NCBI GenBank assembly: GCA_027475525.1
Contig: JAMWFC010000055.1
Location: forward strand, 186,001-250,000
Reading direction: 5' to 3'
DNA length: 64,000 nucleotides
DNA from: Macrolepiota albuminosa
Lineage: Eukaryota > Basidiomycota > Agaricomycetes > Agaricales > Agaricaceae
The translations under genes and the position numbers were made by a program. Positions 1 through 12,615 of the stretch are shown here, piece after piece. The stretch's first letter is position 1. The number at the start of each line of letters is the position of its first letter. A model generated the notes under the pieces. It ran no database searches, had not been told where the DNA came from, and worked only from the letters and a program-made list of their open reading frames with translations.

Positions 1-361
1 ACAGTAGGTATTATAGTAGTACAGGGAATTTGGAAAGCAATGGCGTTGAAATCAATATGCAAGCAATGTAAATGCGTTGGGATTGGCGTAATGCAATGGT
101 AAATGAGGTTAGAACGAAAGATCCCGAATATAATGCTATAACGATAACCAAAAGTCAGAAAGCAACTACACATAGTTAATGAAAGCAAGAGTCGATATTG
201 CGACCAAAGATGCAACGAGGATCTGGCCTCGAAAGCAGCATGGATGGACGACGGCGAAAGATAAGCGCGAAGGACATGAATGGGTCGTGAGGTAGTTATA
301 GTGATACAAGGATAGCAGAGGGAACAGCGTGAACTACCAGAAACACTTTGTTCAAGAGCTT
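1..361. other. Non-coding flank downstream of the HMG-box gene
   Basis: No open reading frame with family resemblance or coding character was seen on either strand. It is probably the 3' region of the HMG-box gene that ends at 362, plus intergenic DNA. Confidence 0.4.
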
Positions 362-1793
362 TTAAACGTCGATGGGGTCCTGAATTGCGAAAGAGTTGTT
401 CCAACTACCGGCAACGCGACGTTTGCCAACATGGGCAGCGCCAGCAGGTGGAACGTATGGAGTGCGAGTGGACGTCACTGCAATCTCCTCTACAGCTGGA
501 GAGGGACCAGTCAAGTTCAAGGTGGGATTGAAGTTGATGTACTGATCCATCTGGAAGCTGTGGTCAAGGCCGGTAAAGGATAGAGTGGAGCCTTCGGATG
601 GGGACGTTTGCGAGGGCGGACCGGCCGTGTTCTTGGCATTATCTGGGGGCGCGTTGTTGACAAGAGGCTGAAAGACTCCTGCGTGCCATGGAAAATGTGA
701 TGAATCAAAGTCGATTTGGCCAAATTCCACCTCAAGGGGACCCACGGGTGCTTGATCAAAGTTTCCTTCAGCGAGAGCATTGATTTGCAGCTGGTAACAA
801 TCCCCACTTGGGGTATTGAGGAAATGGTCAATTGTTGATTGAAATTCTGGATTCTGGAGGGCCCACTGTCCGAGAGAATCTGCGGCAAACTGCTGGAGAT
901 CAAACGAAAGATAATCCTCGTTTTGCTGGGAGAGGCTCTGTCAGAATGATGGAAGTAGTCGGCCAGTAATTGACACTTACTGTCGACACAGCGGAGTCGC
1001 TGCCAAGCAGCGCGTATTGTTGGTCTTCGTTGTCCTGAGGCGGAGACGCTGGAGGCTGCAGAAACTGTGGAGAAAAATAGAGCTCGTTCTGCTGAGCTGA
1101 AAAATCGGTAGCGGGCGTCAGATAGGGAGAGATATCGGGCGGCTGGAGCGGTGAAGAATGAGTCAGTTGTGGGGATGCGGGATGTTGGTGAGCAGGCTGC
1201 GAGGTGGCAGTATGTTGTCGGTAGTAAGAATTTACCCCTTGTGAATGAGCGACGGCATCAGTTACGCGCTCATTCAGGGAGGTAATGGGCTGAGGCAGTT
1301 GAGAAGGCTCAGGACTAGGTGAACCGGCGGCAGACATGGGCGGCGACGGACCGCCCTGTGCATATTGCGAAGAATCAGCAGGTAGGAGGAAGGGATGTCC
1401 ATGAGAGGTGAAAGGAAGGTCTCGAGGACGGGAGCCTTCAAAAACATCCTGTCTGCTATCGCGCTTGTTTTTCTTTTTCCTCTTCTCTTCCTTCGCCTTT
1501 CTGAGCTCTTCCTTAAGCTCTTTGCTCTTGGGCATGTACCGATAATTGGGATACATGGCTGCGTGTTCAAGTTTCTTGACCTCGGCGCGGCGCTCATACT
1601 CTGCCTTGACCTCGGGTTTCTCTGTCCTCCACATTGCAGAGATAATTCTTGAGACGTCTGCCTGGGACCTAGCTGTTCCCGAAGGAGGAGGAGCGAGGAG
1701 GGCGACCATGTCAGAGCGGTAGAGGATCCATGAATTGGGTGGCCTGGGGATGGTGGGGGAATCGGAGGAACGCGACCTCTCGACTACAGGCAT
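362..1793 (-). CDS. HMG-box (MATA-HMG type) transcription factor
   Basis: A DNA-binding regulator of the fungal HMG-box class. The box lies near the N-terminus, about residues 15-95. It starts RPPNSWILYRSD, has the core Trp in ISAMWRTEKPEVK, and ends in a Lys/Arg-rich stretch that could be a nuclear localisation signal. The rest is Ser/Pro/Gln-rich and low-complexity, as expected for an activation region. A 43-nt intron (938-980, GTAAGT...CTGACAG) joins two exons for about 462 residues. The start at 1793 is chosen because the box follows within 15 residues. The family includes sexual-development regulators, but the A mating type of agaricomycetes uses homeodomain genes, so a mating-type role is not implied. 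Target genes are unknown. Confidence 0.85.
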
Positions 1794-2419
1794 TGAGGAG
1801 GACGAGGAAGACGAACAAGAAAGAGAACCAAGTGCCCAGGACCTGTGGGTCCCAGTATTTTCTTGTTTGTCCCGATTTACCGATGCAACTGCACGTGGTC
1901 CGTTTATCCCACAAAGCCAGTTATGTATGAGTTGTCCACCGTCACAGAGCAGAGCGAGCCAGTAGAACAGAGCAGAGGGCCGCCTTCAGGGCGAGTTAGC
2001 GGCAATTGCTCGCATATCACAAGGGGATCACCAGGGTTCAGGCCAATCGTGTGGTTGCTTTGTCCGAGATTACAGTCGACACGTCAAGGAATCACACAGA
2101 AACAGAACAATGCACTTGACAGATTCGGAACCTTCCCGCGCATCAAAATCATTTAGATCGAAAAATCATCATGCATGTATTTCAGAGTGATACACTTCAA
2201 TTGTGGTAACGAACACACCCACCCACGGGATGATGCTGGGTAACAATGCGATACTAGTACACGGGTTTTGTAGTGGAAACCTAAGACTGGAACATAGCCC
2301 AGGACGAAAACGACGAGTGCTCTTGTGAACGAGTGACAGTAGGAAGGAAGGGATGAGTGGCTCGAGAGAGATAACGAGAAATCACAATAATATCAAATGC
2401 ATATAACGAAGGCTATTGT
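1794..2419. other. Intergenic region upstream of the HMG-box gene
   Basis: Contains the presumed promoter of the HMG-box gene and the 3' region of the RRM gene. No gene could be supported on either strand. Confidence 0.4.
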
Positions 2420-3267
2420 TTAATAGCCACCGCTTTGACCGCCGTACCCACCACCATAACCTGTCAAAATCGTCAAACAAATGACTGTGGCAAGTATGGA
2501 GTTGATTCACCTTGCCCACCGCTGTAGCCTCCACCACCGTAACCTCCGTAGCCGCCGCCGCCTTGATAACCTCCATACCCACCACCCCCACCTGACAAGC
2601 TATGTTAATAATCTATAAAACATTCCAAATAAGATGACACACCATATCCTCCTTGTCCACCACCAGAGTTGTATCCTAGTCAAGCATTCAGTCATTTATC
2701 TTTATCTGACCCCCCGAAAGGAGTTTACAGACCTCCACCTCCGCCTCCGCCACGAGCATTTGCGAGGTTCACTTTAATCCTCCTTCCATCAAGTTCTTGT
2801 TCATTTAATCCGTTGATTGCGGCATCTGCTTCCTGACTGGAACCAAAAGTCACGAAACCAAAACCACGAGAACGACCGGTGTCACGATCACGCATGACAA
2901 TGGACTACATGAACATCAGCAAGATCTCATCTTATACTAACGAGGACCAAGCGCAGGCGCAGGGACATCATCATCGAAACAAAGAGCGCGCACATCAAGG
3001 ACCTGACCATACTCCGAAAAAGCCTATAATTGGGAACATATATGATAAGAGACTATTCAAGAGAAACAAAAGAACGATCGAATGCATGCAAGCGACCCTT
3101 TCAGACAAACTGACTTGACGGAGAGTGTCATCCGTAGTGTTCCAACTCAGATTACTGCGTTAGGTACAAAAGATCACCGTTAGTCGACCTCCCCAACAGC
3201 CAGGGAAGCACAGATTGAAGACCCATGTAACTGTACAGACTGACCCAACATATACCTTCGCAGACAT
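2420..3267 (-). CDS. Glycine-rich RNA-binding protein (single RRM)
   Basis: A small RNA-binding protein of the RRM plus Gly-rich-tail class (CIRBP/RBM3 and plant GRP-like), which acts in RNA processing, chaperoning or stress responses. The start MSAKVYVG is split from [13 protein letters not shown] by an intron (RNP2 region). A later exon gives [10 protein letters not shown], and the next gives [17 protein letters not shown], which contains the RNP1 octamer. The C-terminus is almost all Gly/Tyr (GGYGG repeats) and ends at 2420. Six or so introns of about 45-110 nt interrupt it, including 2461-2510. The donor after VLD appears to be GTGCGC. Predicted length is about 160 residues, normal for the family. 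The particular RNA targets cannot be inferred. Confidence 0.85.
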
Positions 3268-3784
3268 GATCAAATGTAACAAGTCCTGATTAACAAATCC
3301 GAAACGAAACTGATAAGGCGGACGAGAACTGGTCGGGTGGCGGTTTAAAAGAAGCCATCGTGGACAAGACGTCCATCTTATATAGGTCTAGCATTCTTAC
3401 AAACTCCGCTCCGTTACCTCAGCATCCATTGAATTTTGGTCGAAGCTTCGATGGACTTCCCATGGAAAGCCTCTACTTAAGAGGGGAACGCCGTCCAAGT
3501 CTTGTGGTCGAAGAAGGCCACAATGTCCCGACCCATGACCAGGACTGATCCGGAATTGAGACACATGCACGGCAGATTAAAGACAATATCTACTATTTGA
3601 ATAGTGACGTGTATGCAGTTTGAGGGAACCGTATATGAAATGTATAGAAAGGACAAAACAAGGTTGGAGCAAGAGTTGCAAGCGTGCTGAATCTAAGAAT
3701 CTCTTCATAAAAAATCATTACTAAAGTAGTTGATTTGCATAGGGTGGTCGTGAATGTCGTAAATAAATGAGGAAAGGCCAACCC
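3268..3784. other. Intergenic region
   Basis: Upstream region of the RRM gene and 3' region of the ABC transporter gene. Nothing codes convincingly. Confidence 0.4.
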
Positions 3785-6700
3785 TCACATGGTTGCCTTC
3801 CTATTTTTCTCCTTCCTATCTTTCTTCTTCAACTTTGTCTTGCCCTCTCCGTCTTTGATGCTGCCAGCAGGGCTTTCGTTCTTCTGACTACTCTCCACCC
3901 TTTGACTGCCGTCATCGGTAGAAATCCTAGGTGACTCCCTTTTCAGACCTGGAATCGAAGAAATGCCAGGAATGATTGAGGAAGAACTCTGCCGACGGGT
4001 CGTGAGCGATATCTTTCGAGCCAGACGTTGGAAGTTTTGAGACGATATACGTTTGCGCTTTGGTTCGCTATCGGGATCAGGAGTGCCGATACGCGAAGGT
4101 GGCGTGGTAAGATGCGCAGGAAATGACACAGCAGGCGCCTGAGGAGTTGTGACACCCCCAGGCGGTGGAGATTGTGGCTGCGACCGAGATTCAAGTGGCT
4201 CTTGCTCTGGTTCGTCTGTGATCGGGAACGCAAGCGAGGCAGTGACAGGAGTAACAGGAATTGGAGAATGGATTGATGGGATCATAGACGCTGATTCCTC
4301 GTGTTGGATCAAGTTTGCAGGCTGTGATGCGACTCGCTCAGTGTTGGGAGTGGGATAGCCAGAAAGATCCGTCAAGTCAGTCTCCGTGGCAGGAAAAATG
4401 TCTGTCGGCATATCAACAAGAGCATCTGCCGAAGTTGCAACTTCAGGATGCTGCGATTGGGCGGGAATGGCATCGTGCTGCACTTCCGTATCTGATTCTA
4501 CGATAGGATAGCCAGAAACTTCTTTTTTGATACTCCTGTCGTCGAGGGAAATACGTTCGTCCGATGTGGACACCTGATCTGCCCACATGGAGGCGAAAAT
4601 GCCATCAAAAGCAAGCAGTTCTTTGTGACTACCACGCTCGACAATTTGGCCGTCCTTGAGGACTAGAATTCTAGACAAGTCAATGGTGACTATTCACGTA
4701 AGGTTTATGCTTGTGGCTTACAGGTCAGCAGAAGCAATGGTCTACAAAGATTGATTACAAGATATTTCAATGGACGCTCGCAATGAGTACGTACCGACAG
4801 CCGATGTGCAATGGACAAGGATGAGCGACCTTTGACAAGGTTTTGCAAAGCTTTCTGAATGTCCTTTTCAGTGGAAGTATCCAGGGCACTGGTAGTAGAC
4901 ACACATAAGTGAGCTACGGATACGTAAACTGAAACTCCTACCTTGTAGCCTCATCCAATAAGAGAATGGGCGGGTTCTTCAAAAGGGTTCTTGCAATTGC
5001 AACCCGTTGTTTCTCGCCCCCACTGAGTCGAACACCACGTTCTCCAACCTTTATCTCATAGCCTTTAAAAACGGGTCAATGACAAACGGGTTCAAAGACC
5101 CTAATCGTCACCTTCAGGGAAGCTCATGATGCGGTCATGCATCTGAGCCGATTTAGCAGCAGCCTCAATTTCTTCTCGCGAAGCTCCAAATTTACCGTAC
5201 CTATCAGAGTTTGAGATGCATTGAACAAAATGCTCATCAAACTCCTACCCTATGTTGTAACGGATGCTAGCATTGAAAAGAACAGAATCCTGTGGAACGA
5301 CACCTATTGCTTGTCGGAGACTCTTCTGTGTCACGTTACTAGAGAAATTCTCAATGTGTAGAAAGACTGCATGGATAACATTTTGGCATACCGAATGTCT
5401 TGGCCGTCGATCAAGATTCGGCCTTCTCCTTCTCCCAAATCGTAAAATCTGTAGAGAAGACGCAGAATGGTAGATTTTCCGGATCCAGATTCTCCCACTA
5501 ATGCTACAGACCCCCCCTTAGGAACTTTGAATGAGACACCATTGAGGGCAGTGGCGTGCCCATTGTATGAAAAGCTGACGTTTTCTACTGAAACATAAGT
5601 CGACGACACAATCGCAAGCAAAAAGTCCACTTACCAAACTCGATTTCGCCGTCCTTTACAAGTAAATCAGGTGCATTTGGTTTGTCATTGACCTCAGTGG
5701 GTTCATTTAACAGAGCAAGAAGCTTTTCGGTATCAACCAAAGATTGGTTGATAGAGCGATAGATATATCCAAGCTGGTTCAAAGGACCGTAGAGCTGGCC
5801 GAGGCAAGAGATAAGGTTTTGAAAAACATGAATAATGGTGGTCTTGCTCACTTGACCCAAATAAGTAATAAACACAACAAAGTCACCAGAGTCAGACTGT
5901 CCTCTGGTGACCTGCAAAGCAACGATCATTGTTCCAATCAGGAGTCCCAGGGTCTAGACTCGACGTAAGCTTGACGCAGATTTGCAGCGAGGATGGATCT
6001 TACAATGATTAGGTTCTGAACCATATTCAAAAGGTTGAGTGAAACTACAATCAGTTCAATACCGGGCAAGTTGATAACAAGGATATAGGCGATACGTACT
6101 GATAACCTTGTATTCGAGAGACTGATATTCACACAAGGCGTCCCGGTATCTCTCTCCCTCATGCTCCTCGCCACCAAAGTATTTTACAGTCTCATAATTC
6201 AGGAGACAGTCGGTATGAATACCTCTGGTCACCTGGGTACCGAGGTCAGAATGGACCTCTCGTTGATGAAACTCTGCAACTTACAACGTCCCGTTCGTTC
6301 ATCTTCCGTCTGACTCTAGTTCTCCATCGAGTGAGAATCACACTCGCTGCCACTTTGGAAAAGGAAAATTAAGGAAACAAACTATCAATGAAGTCTGACT
6401 TACCATACGCAAACATGATAACAAAAATTATGGCAGCCAGTGTCCATTGGAAAAACACGGCGAATGCGATCAGGGCAATAACAATGTCAATAAAAGTGGG
6501 AATGATATTGAATAAGATGAGCTGGGATGATACGAATTAAACAGGCGCAAATGACACAGGGGATTAAACAAACTTCGAGAGTGTGATTGATCGCGGCGCC
6601 TCGGTCCAAGACACGCAAAATTTCACCAGTTTTCCGACGTGTATGCCATGCAAAGGACAAGTTGAGAAGATGATCGAACGACAATTGTGACATTTCTAAG

Positions 6701-8112
6701 TCGAAGTTCAGGTGTTTGTCTAGAATATTGATAGCAACGGTTACTCACCCCGATCGGAATATTGCATCACAGGCGCCCATAGAGACTGTAGACCCATGTC
6801 AACAATAGGATTGATCAAAAGAAGTGTCCCTTACATCCCGTACAGCCGCCAAACCACCACTACCCTGTAAGAAACGCAATCCAATGTACGCAAAGAGAAA
6901 AGGCCAGGGAGATTGTCCAGTGGGTTTCTCGAGAAGACGAACGAGCTCCCCGAGGGCGAGGGGCATAGCAAAATTGATTACGCGTCCCAAGAGGAGGATG
7001 ATTACACACAAAAACTAAAAAGAAATAAGGATGAACGGTAAGTTGATCCAAAATATCAGGTGACTTACTGCGAGGAGTTGGAGATAGCTATCCTTGCTTG
7101 GCCAAAGATAAGGACCGAGATGGCGTATGCGCCTCCATATCTCTGACCAAGAAGGATCCAGGGAAATTTCTGGTTTTGTATCAGCCTGCAAGGGTGATTG
7201 AACCAATGAATCCCAATTCAGACATTATTGTGTACCTTAAGATCAGGACCCGTTGAAGGAGCAGGAGTGGCTGCTCGAGTGGCAGGAACAGAACGTTGCA
7301 GATTGGAACGTACTGTCCGGAAAGTCCCGTATTTAGTTGAATCATTTGGCAATCCTGATAAATGGGACGGCTGAGAGTTAACTCCAGCAGGAAGCAGGAA
7401 AGAGGAGGTAGTCGGAGTTGGTGGTTCAACATCTTCATCTGCGGGGATTGACGTATACACGGTTCTTGGGGTCAGAAGTGCCCCAAGTAATGGAACAAAA
7501 AGCAAGACGCGAAGGATCGGAAAGGCGAAGTGAAGCATAGCAACGACAGGAATGTTAAGTCTCGGGTTTTCAGGAATGTGCGGGCCATCTTGAAGGAACA
7601 AAATGAGCATTACTCGGAAAATGCTAAATTGACGCGCACCATTCCTCAAGGCTTTGATACGAAGACCTAGAAGTGTAGCGAGCGCAATATCGAGAACCAA
7701 CGCGACAATAACAGACAGTTTGACGCGCGTCAGCGTCCAGATCTGAGCGCCTTGAATGTCTTTCCATGATCCTATTACAGCTAGGCCAGCGAAAGCAATA
7801 AGTCCGACGACCGAGTTAGTCTCGATACCCGTATTACGAGGCCAGTCCTTCTCAATAACGGCTTGAATAACAAACGTAAGCCCATCGAAGAAAAAAATGA
7901 AAGAGACCAATGAAAGGAAGGTCAGAATAAAAGCACGTCGGGGAACATTTTTGGCAACGACAACGGGAATTATTGGCGAGGGCGAAGTTGGCACCGGAGG
8001 ATCAATGAATAACAAAGAAAGAGTCGAAAGCAAGACGAGGACAGGTGACACCACTCTGAGGATGAGCACCGGAAGGTCAGGGGCTGCTGCGAACGACAAC
8101 GCAGCCATCATC
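3785..8112 (-). CDS. ABC half-transporter, HMT1/ABCB6-like (heavy-metal tolerance type)
   Basis: An ABC-B half transporter; relatives sit in the vacuolar or mitochondrial membrane and export metal or glutathione conjugates. The order is an N-terminal extra hydrophobic region (several membrane segments, about 7400-8110), an ABC membrane domain (for example [21 protein letters not shown] near 6620-6700), then the nucleotide-binding domain. The latter has Walker [10 protein letters not shown] near 5475-5500, signature [13 protein letters not shown] near 5000-5030, Walker B ILLLDEAT near 4950-4970 and H-loop SIAHRLS near 4800. A Ser/Pro-rich cytosolic tail of about 250 residues follows. There are many short introns. 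The N-terminal hydrophobic domain and single NBD fit HMT1 better than ATM1. The start is unresolved: 8112 is the first in-frame Met, but the frame is open up to a TAG at 8226-8228, with an in-frame ATG six codons before that stop. Confidence 0.85.
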
Positions 8113-8248
8113 GCCACCAACTCGAGAAGGACGAGGATGAAGAGCACCAAAAAGAAACGAGGCTCAGGGCTTATATTTGAAACACGTGGCCAGATCGATA
8201 CTTCACGTAACTCGCTTGGCGCCTCCTAAGCCGCAGATGATGACATCC

Positions 8249-9513
8249 CTGGATGTATGTACTGCATGTACATATATATAACTGCTTCCTAGTTGGAGAC
8301 AACCACAAAAGACCCAGAAGCAACAGGCAGATTTGTCTTGCAAAGGCTTGCCTGAAATTAGCATAACTACATACTTGATTTGCCAAGCTCTTAATTATTT
8401 CAATGTGGACCACTGGGGGATCTACTTGCTAGTCCGCTAATAAATCGACGTACATGGAGTATGGCATATGACTTCTCGCAAAGGACTCCTGAGTTTCCAG
8501 TTCCTGAGTTTCCACTAAAGTTCAAGTTGATGTTGATGGACACTATTTATTATAAGACTAACGACGGCCCTTGATTTCCGCCACTTTATTTGTAAAAGGA
8601 CACTTGGAGTAGTTGTGGAATGACGGCGTCCCGGATGAGTAAATCATAAACGAGCTCAGTGACGTTGAATATTGAAGCGCAAGACGACATTTTTGGTACT
8701 CCGTGGAACAAAGGTGTATGGGCGTACTGTACATATTTAGCCATAGTCATATACATACTTGGAAATGACCGATAGAAAGGGAGGACAGGGCGACCACACC
8801 CACATCAATAATATACATTTGATGAAGATTTATTATACAACGCCGGATCCAGGAGAAGGAATACTTACAAGCTAGGGAGCGATATCTTTGTGCCATTCTC
8901 AATCCTAATAAGTTGTATACTAATATCACACTCCGCTTACCATTCATGACAAAAGCTTGGATTTCAGAATCCCAACGAAGAAACCTTCTTCTCGCAAAGA
9001 AGAGAGCAAGGCACTGACGCCTCAAGCTCAGGGTTTACTATGTCGTAAAGGAATTGTTATTCTCAGTAATTGCATGCTTCTGATTACTTTTGAGGATGTA
9101 TTGGATTGTGGCTGGCCTTCAGCTTCAATAATCAACTGATTACGGATAAAAAAGAAGTAAAGTCGAGGAATCTCGACAACACACATGATGTGGCAACGAC
9201 AACGGGCCTTATGAACAATGTGAAGTGTCTGTGACAGACCTGGTAAGCACCTTCAGGAATATCTCTTCAACGAGCACTTTGGGTAGGCCTGCCTCGCAAC
9301 ATTGCGACAATTGCGCATAAGACATACAAGTTAAGGTGTAAAAGCGCGAGTCTTCTCGGCTGCATATGTACGTAAAATGAAATGACCCGTCCGTGTAGAG
9401 AAAAGAAACCAAAGCAGTTCAAATGCAAAGAATAAAATCAAAATATCTATATACAAGGGTGTTCGCCATTTCCTACGCTTGGAACTTTTTAGACGTATTC
9501 TGTTCGAACACAG
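8249..9513. other. Long region without a supported gene
   Basis: Short open stretches exist on the minus strand; one at 8747-9025 begins MRRQCLALFFARRRFLRW and contains intron-like GT...AG boundaries. None can be joined into a recognisable protein. It may hold a small spliced gene or only the promoter of the ABC transporter. Confidence 0.3.
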
Positions 9514-9903
9514 TTAGCTAAACTCACAGCTCGGGTCTCTTGTATCCAATTCAGCCACTAATTCGTCCAACCTACTTCGCACATCCTCAACTCGTCCACC
9601 GAGGGCCGCAAGGTTACTTTGTTTGAACAATTTGAGAGCACCGTGGGCTTCTTGCACGAAGAGGTAGGATTCTTGGACAGAACGGTCAATAGGACTGCTT
9701 GTTGAGTTGGCAGACTGCGCGTTGTAGGATATGAAAGAAGAAAAATCAAAATCAGAAGCTCGCAAAAGCGCAAGATCACGAAGAGTATGGGAGAGGTCTA
9801 TAGGTTGTGAATCTTTCGTCTTCATTGGTTTCTGGAGAAGATGTGTTTTGACATAATTATGTTGAGCCATCTCATATATTAGGTAATCCTTGGTTCGCGG
9901 CAT
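9514..9903 (-). CDS. Small uncharacterised protein
   Basis: An intronless reading frame of 129 residues, not recognised. The N-terminus is basic (MPRTKDYLIYEMAQHNYVK). The middle is polar and the C-terminal third looks helical and acidic, with a heptad-like run (VEDVRSRLDELVAELD) suggesting a short coiled coil. There is no signal peptide or membrane segment. A small coiled-coil subunit of a larger complex would fit, but this is only an inference from composition. Confidence 0.5.
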   Translation of the reverse strand: MPRTKDYLIYEMAQHNYVKTHLLQKPMKTKDSQPIDLSHTLRDLALLRASDFDFSSFISYNAQSANSTSSPIDRSVQESYLFVQEAHGALKLFKQSNLAALGGRVEDVRSRLDELVAELDTRDPSCEFS

Positions 9904-10342
9904 GCTGGAATCCTCGAAAGGGGGGGCAGTCCGGGTGTGAGGGCCGGGTTGGTTTGATGAAGAGCCAGTTCGGATACAAACAATGCTAAAGGTGAAGGGG
10001 AACGCAGTGCTGAGTAGCAGAACGTCAACGGCAGATGTGTCCGAGAGGTCTGGGTCAAGTAGTATGAAACTCCGACAAAGTCAAACTGTAGTAAAGTGGC
10101 TACGGGGCGTAACCGGCATTGACTGAAAAGCAATCGGCCGGAGAACTAGTTAGAGTGTCCGTAAGTAAACTCAGCTCAGCAGTACTGTAGGGTAGACGAC
10201 ATACGCGTACGAGCCGTCCCATGTATTCCGACCTTGAAATAAAATTCATAGGGCGATTACACACACACACACACACACATGGCTCATATATGACATCATT
10301 CAAAGTAGACTTGCACTTATGAATTTGAAAATGCCGACTACT
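9904..10342. other. Intergenic region with a CA microsatellite
   Basis: Lies between two minus-strand genes. It holds an alternating AC/CA tract at about 10258-10279 and no supported coding sequence. Confidence 0.5.
10258..10279. repeat. (AC)n dinucleotide microsatellite
   Basis: About eleven AC/CA units in a row, just upstream of the small gene at 9514-9903. Probably polymorphic in length. Confidence 0.9.
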
Positions 10343-12368
10343 TTACGAGCGAGTACTGGTAGAAGTGCAAGTAAAGAGATCTAGAGCATCGTCTGAAAAG
10401 AAAACCGGCTGACAACCATCGTCACTCATACTATCATTCTCTTGGCTGAATTCTTCCAAGGGAATGCATGGCAACTGCTCGATCGGGTGAAGAATTGCCC
10501 TTTTTGATACTGCCCTCGAAAGAAGCGTTGAGAACAAGAACTCACGGCCTGGCGTTATTCTGGAATTTATTTGCCCGTGGCCTGGTGGTAGCGCAGTACT
10601 CCTGCCGTCGTGCTCAGATGCAATGAGATATTGTCGATGAGCGACCTTCCTTTTCTTGGCTGAAGTGCCATGCTTTAATTTGCGTACCAAGGACCCAGGT
10701 TCCCACTCCGAGATGTCTCTGAACAGTTCCTGGCGTAGAGGAGTAGCGATGGTGTGTGATCGTTCGGAAAGTGATTCGGTTACTAAAGAATCGTAAGGTC
10801 TGACAAAAATATCTTCGGCTTCATCTGCCAGCTTAATCAATTCGTGTCGGTAGTTCTGTATTTCTAAGACACCGTTCTTGATTTCTAACTCGCTTTCATG
10901 AGAAGAGTTTTCTATATGGCGAAGTGTACAGCCTAGCAGAGAAGCATGAAGATTCAAGAGGTTGAGCGAGAACAGCATAGATGCTATATCCTGTATAGCA
11001 GCACGAAAAACACGTAGACATCCGTTTGAGTCTTTAAACACTTTTGTTACAAGAGGAGTGAATGTTGAGACGCGCGGTAGGGTCACGGATAACTTTTCAA
11101 CAAGGCTTTGCAACGGTGACGGTTGGACAGTCAACCATTGTGTTGACAGAGACAAGGCAATCCCTTGAAGCTCTGCCTCTATACCATCGGAAACCTGCGA
11201 CACCTTGAGACTACAGATCAAAGATAGTACCCAAGTCAGCATCTCCCCTACATCGTTGGAGTATGCTTTCACACTCCTGTCTGGGTCATGTTCGATGGTA
11301 ATTGGCGGAAGTTGTTCAAGGATCATTTTGAGACAGGCAGATATTCGAGAAAGGAGGGATTTGTGAACTTCAAACTGAGATGCGACGGAAGTCGTGAAAG
11401 GCTCGGCAGCAGCAAAAGTCGAAGAAATGGAGATCAAACGAAGGTAGGAGGCGAAGTCTTGAGCATACATGGTTTGGGCAATGCTATGCAAAGCCTGTGT
11501 GGACCATACCCTTTTGTCCTGCGATGCCTCCAAAACCGAGAGCAATATCCGGAAAAATGTGGCATTTGACGAACCACTCGAGTTCCACTGCGTGTACAAA
11601 TCCAGAAAGAAGCTCGCGTGGACGGGCCAGCAGATGAACGGAATATCTGATGTATCGGGTGGCGAGCTCAGAGAAAGGCTTACGATGCCATGAAGGAGTA
11701 AGCTCGCCTCGAAATCGAGCTTGTGATCGAGAGCGACATTTAAAAGACTTGTTAACAAAGTAGCGTTTTCGCTACAATGAGAAAGAACGATTCGTACTGC
11801 GTGTGATAGAAGAGCACACCTGTTCTGCGTAGGTACCTTGAGATATAGCAATTGAAACCATAGCGTACCTGCGATACACGGCAGGAATAGCGTCGTATAG
11901 GTCATCCATGAGGTTTGAAGAATCCTTCTCGACCTCTTCGTCCCCAACTTCTCCGTTATCGTCATTGATGACCTGATACTCCATGTTATCCCCAGCGACG
12001 GTAGAGCAGAGAGCTGCAAGACTTTGTACGCGACAGGGATTTTTCTCAGAAACATGTCTCCTGGTGTTAATAACAATGTCCTGAAAACAATCTCTGACAG
12101 CATAGATTCTCCTGGCCATCTCTGCTTGATCGCTATCTAAGTATTGCCGGGAGGCAAGACTGCCTGGTTGTGGGAGTAGAGACAGAGGACTAGGGATAAG
12201 TGGTCCATGATGCTTTGACGACTCCCCGCGACACGAATAAGTTGAAGTATGTCGCACTTGTGAGGATGAGTACCTGGCCAGGGATATGCATCGGCTGCGC
12301 AATGGCCGTAAAAGTCGATTGATGCGAGCGGATGAGAGTACTGTTGGTTCTGGTTTTCTTGATGACAT
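10343..12368 (-). CDS. Uncharacterised protein, about 630 residues
   Basis: Family not recognised. The start MSSRKPEPTVLSSARINRLL at 12368 is followed by a basic segment. One intron begins GTACTC near 12274; a second, 11825-11868 (44 nt, GTACGC...ACGCAG), joins YDAIPAVYRR to NRCALLSHAVRIVLSHC. The last exon is long and uninterrupted, about 490 codons, and helical in character. The middle exon has an acidic patch (near 11925-11975). A short basic KKRK near 10650 could be a nuclear signal. The helical, Leu-rich body suggests a scaffold rather than an enzyme, but no catalytic motif is visible. Confidence 0.65.
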
Positions 12369-12615
12369 CTGCTGTAATACATATATAATTGGTAGCTTGC
12401 TCGAGCTTTGGCACGTGACCGCGTTTCAATGTCAAAGGCAGCGAGCTAACACTGGTCGATTACTCTTTATTCGTTTGAACACAACTATCTTGCCCGACCC
12501 CAAATTTTTGACCATATTTGACATTCAAATTTTAATACATAGCATACATAAATTTCTCTATTAATTATATCCGTGTTCTTCATATTCAACAAGTCACGTA
12601 GTAAAAAGAAGATAA

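Noticed and set aside
362..1793. HMG-box gene as a mating-type gene
   Set aside because: The box is of the fungal MATA type, but agaricomycete A loci use homeodomain genes, and no homeodomain gene or mating partner gene was seen nearby. Many HMG-box regulators are not mating-type genes.
8747..9025. Minus-strand frame beginning MRRQCLALFFARRRFLRW as a gene
   Set aside because: Possible GT...AG boundaries exist, but no join yields a recognisable protein or a clear start and stop.
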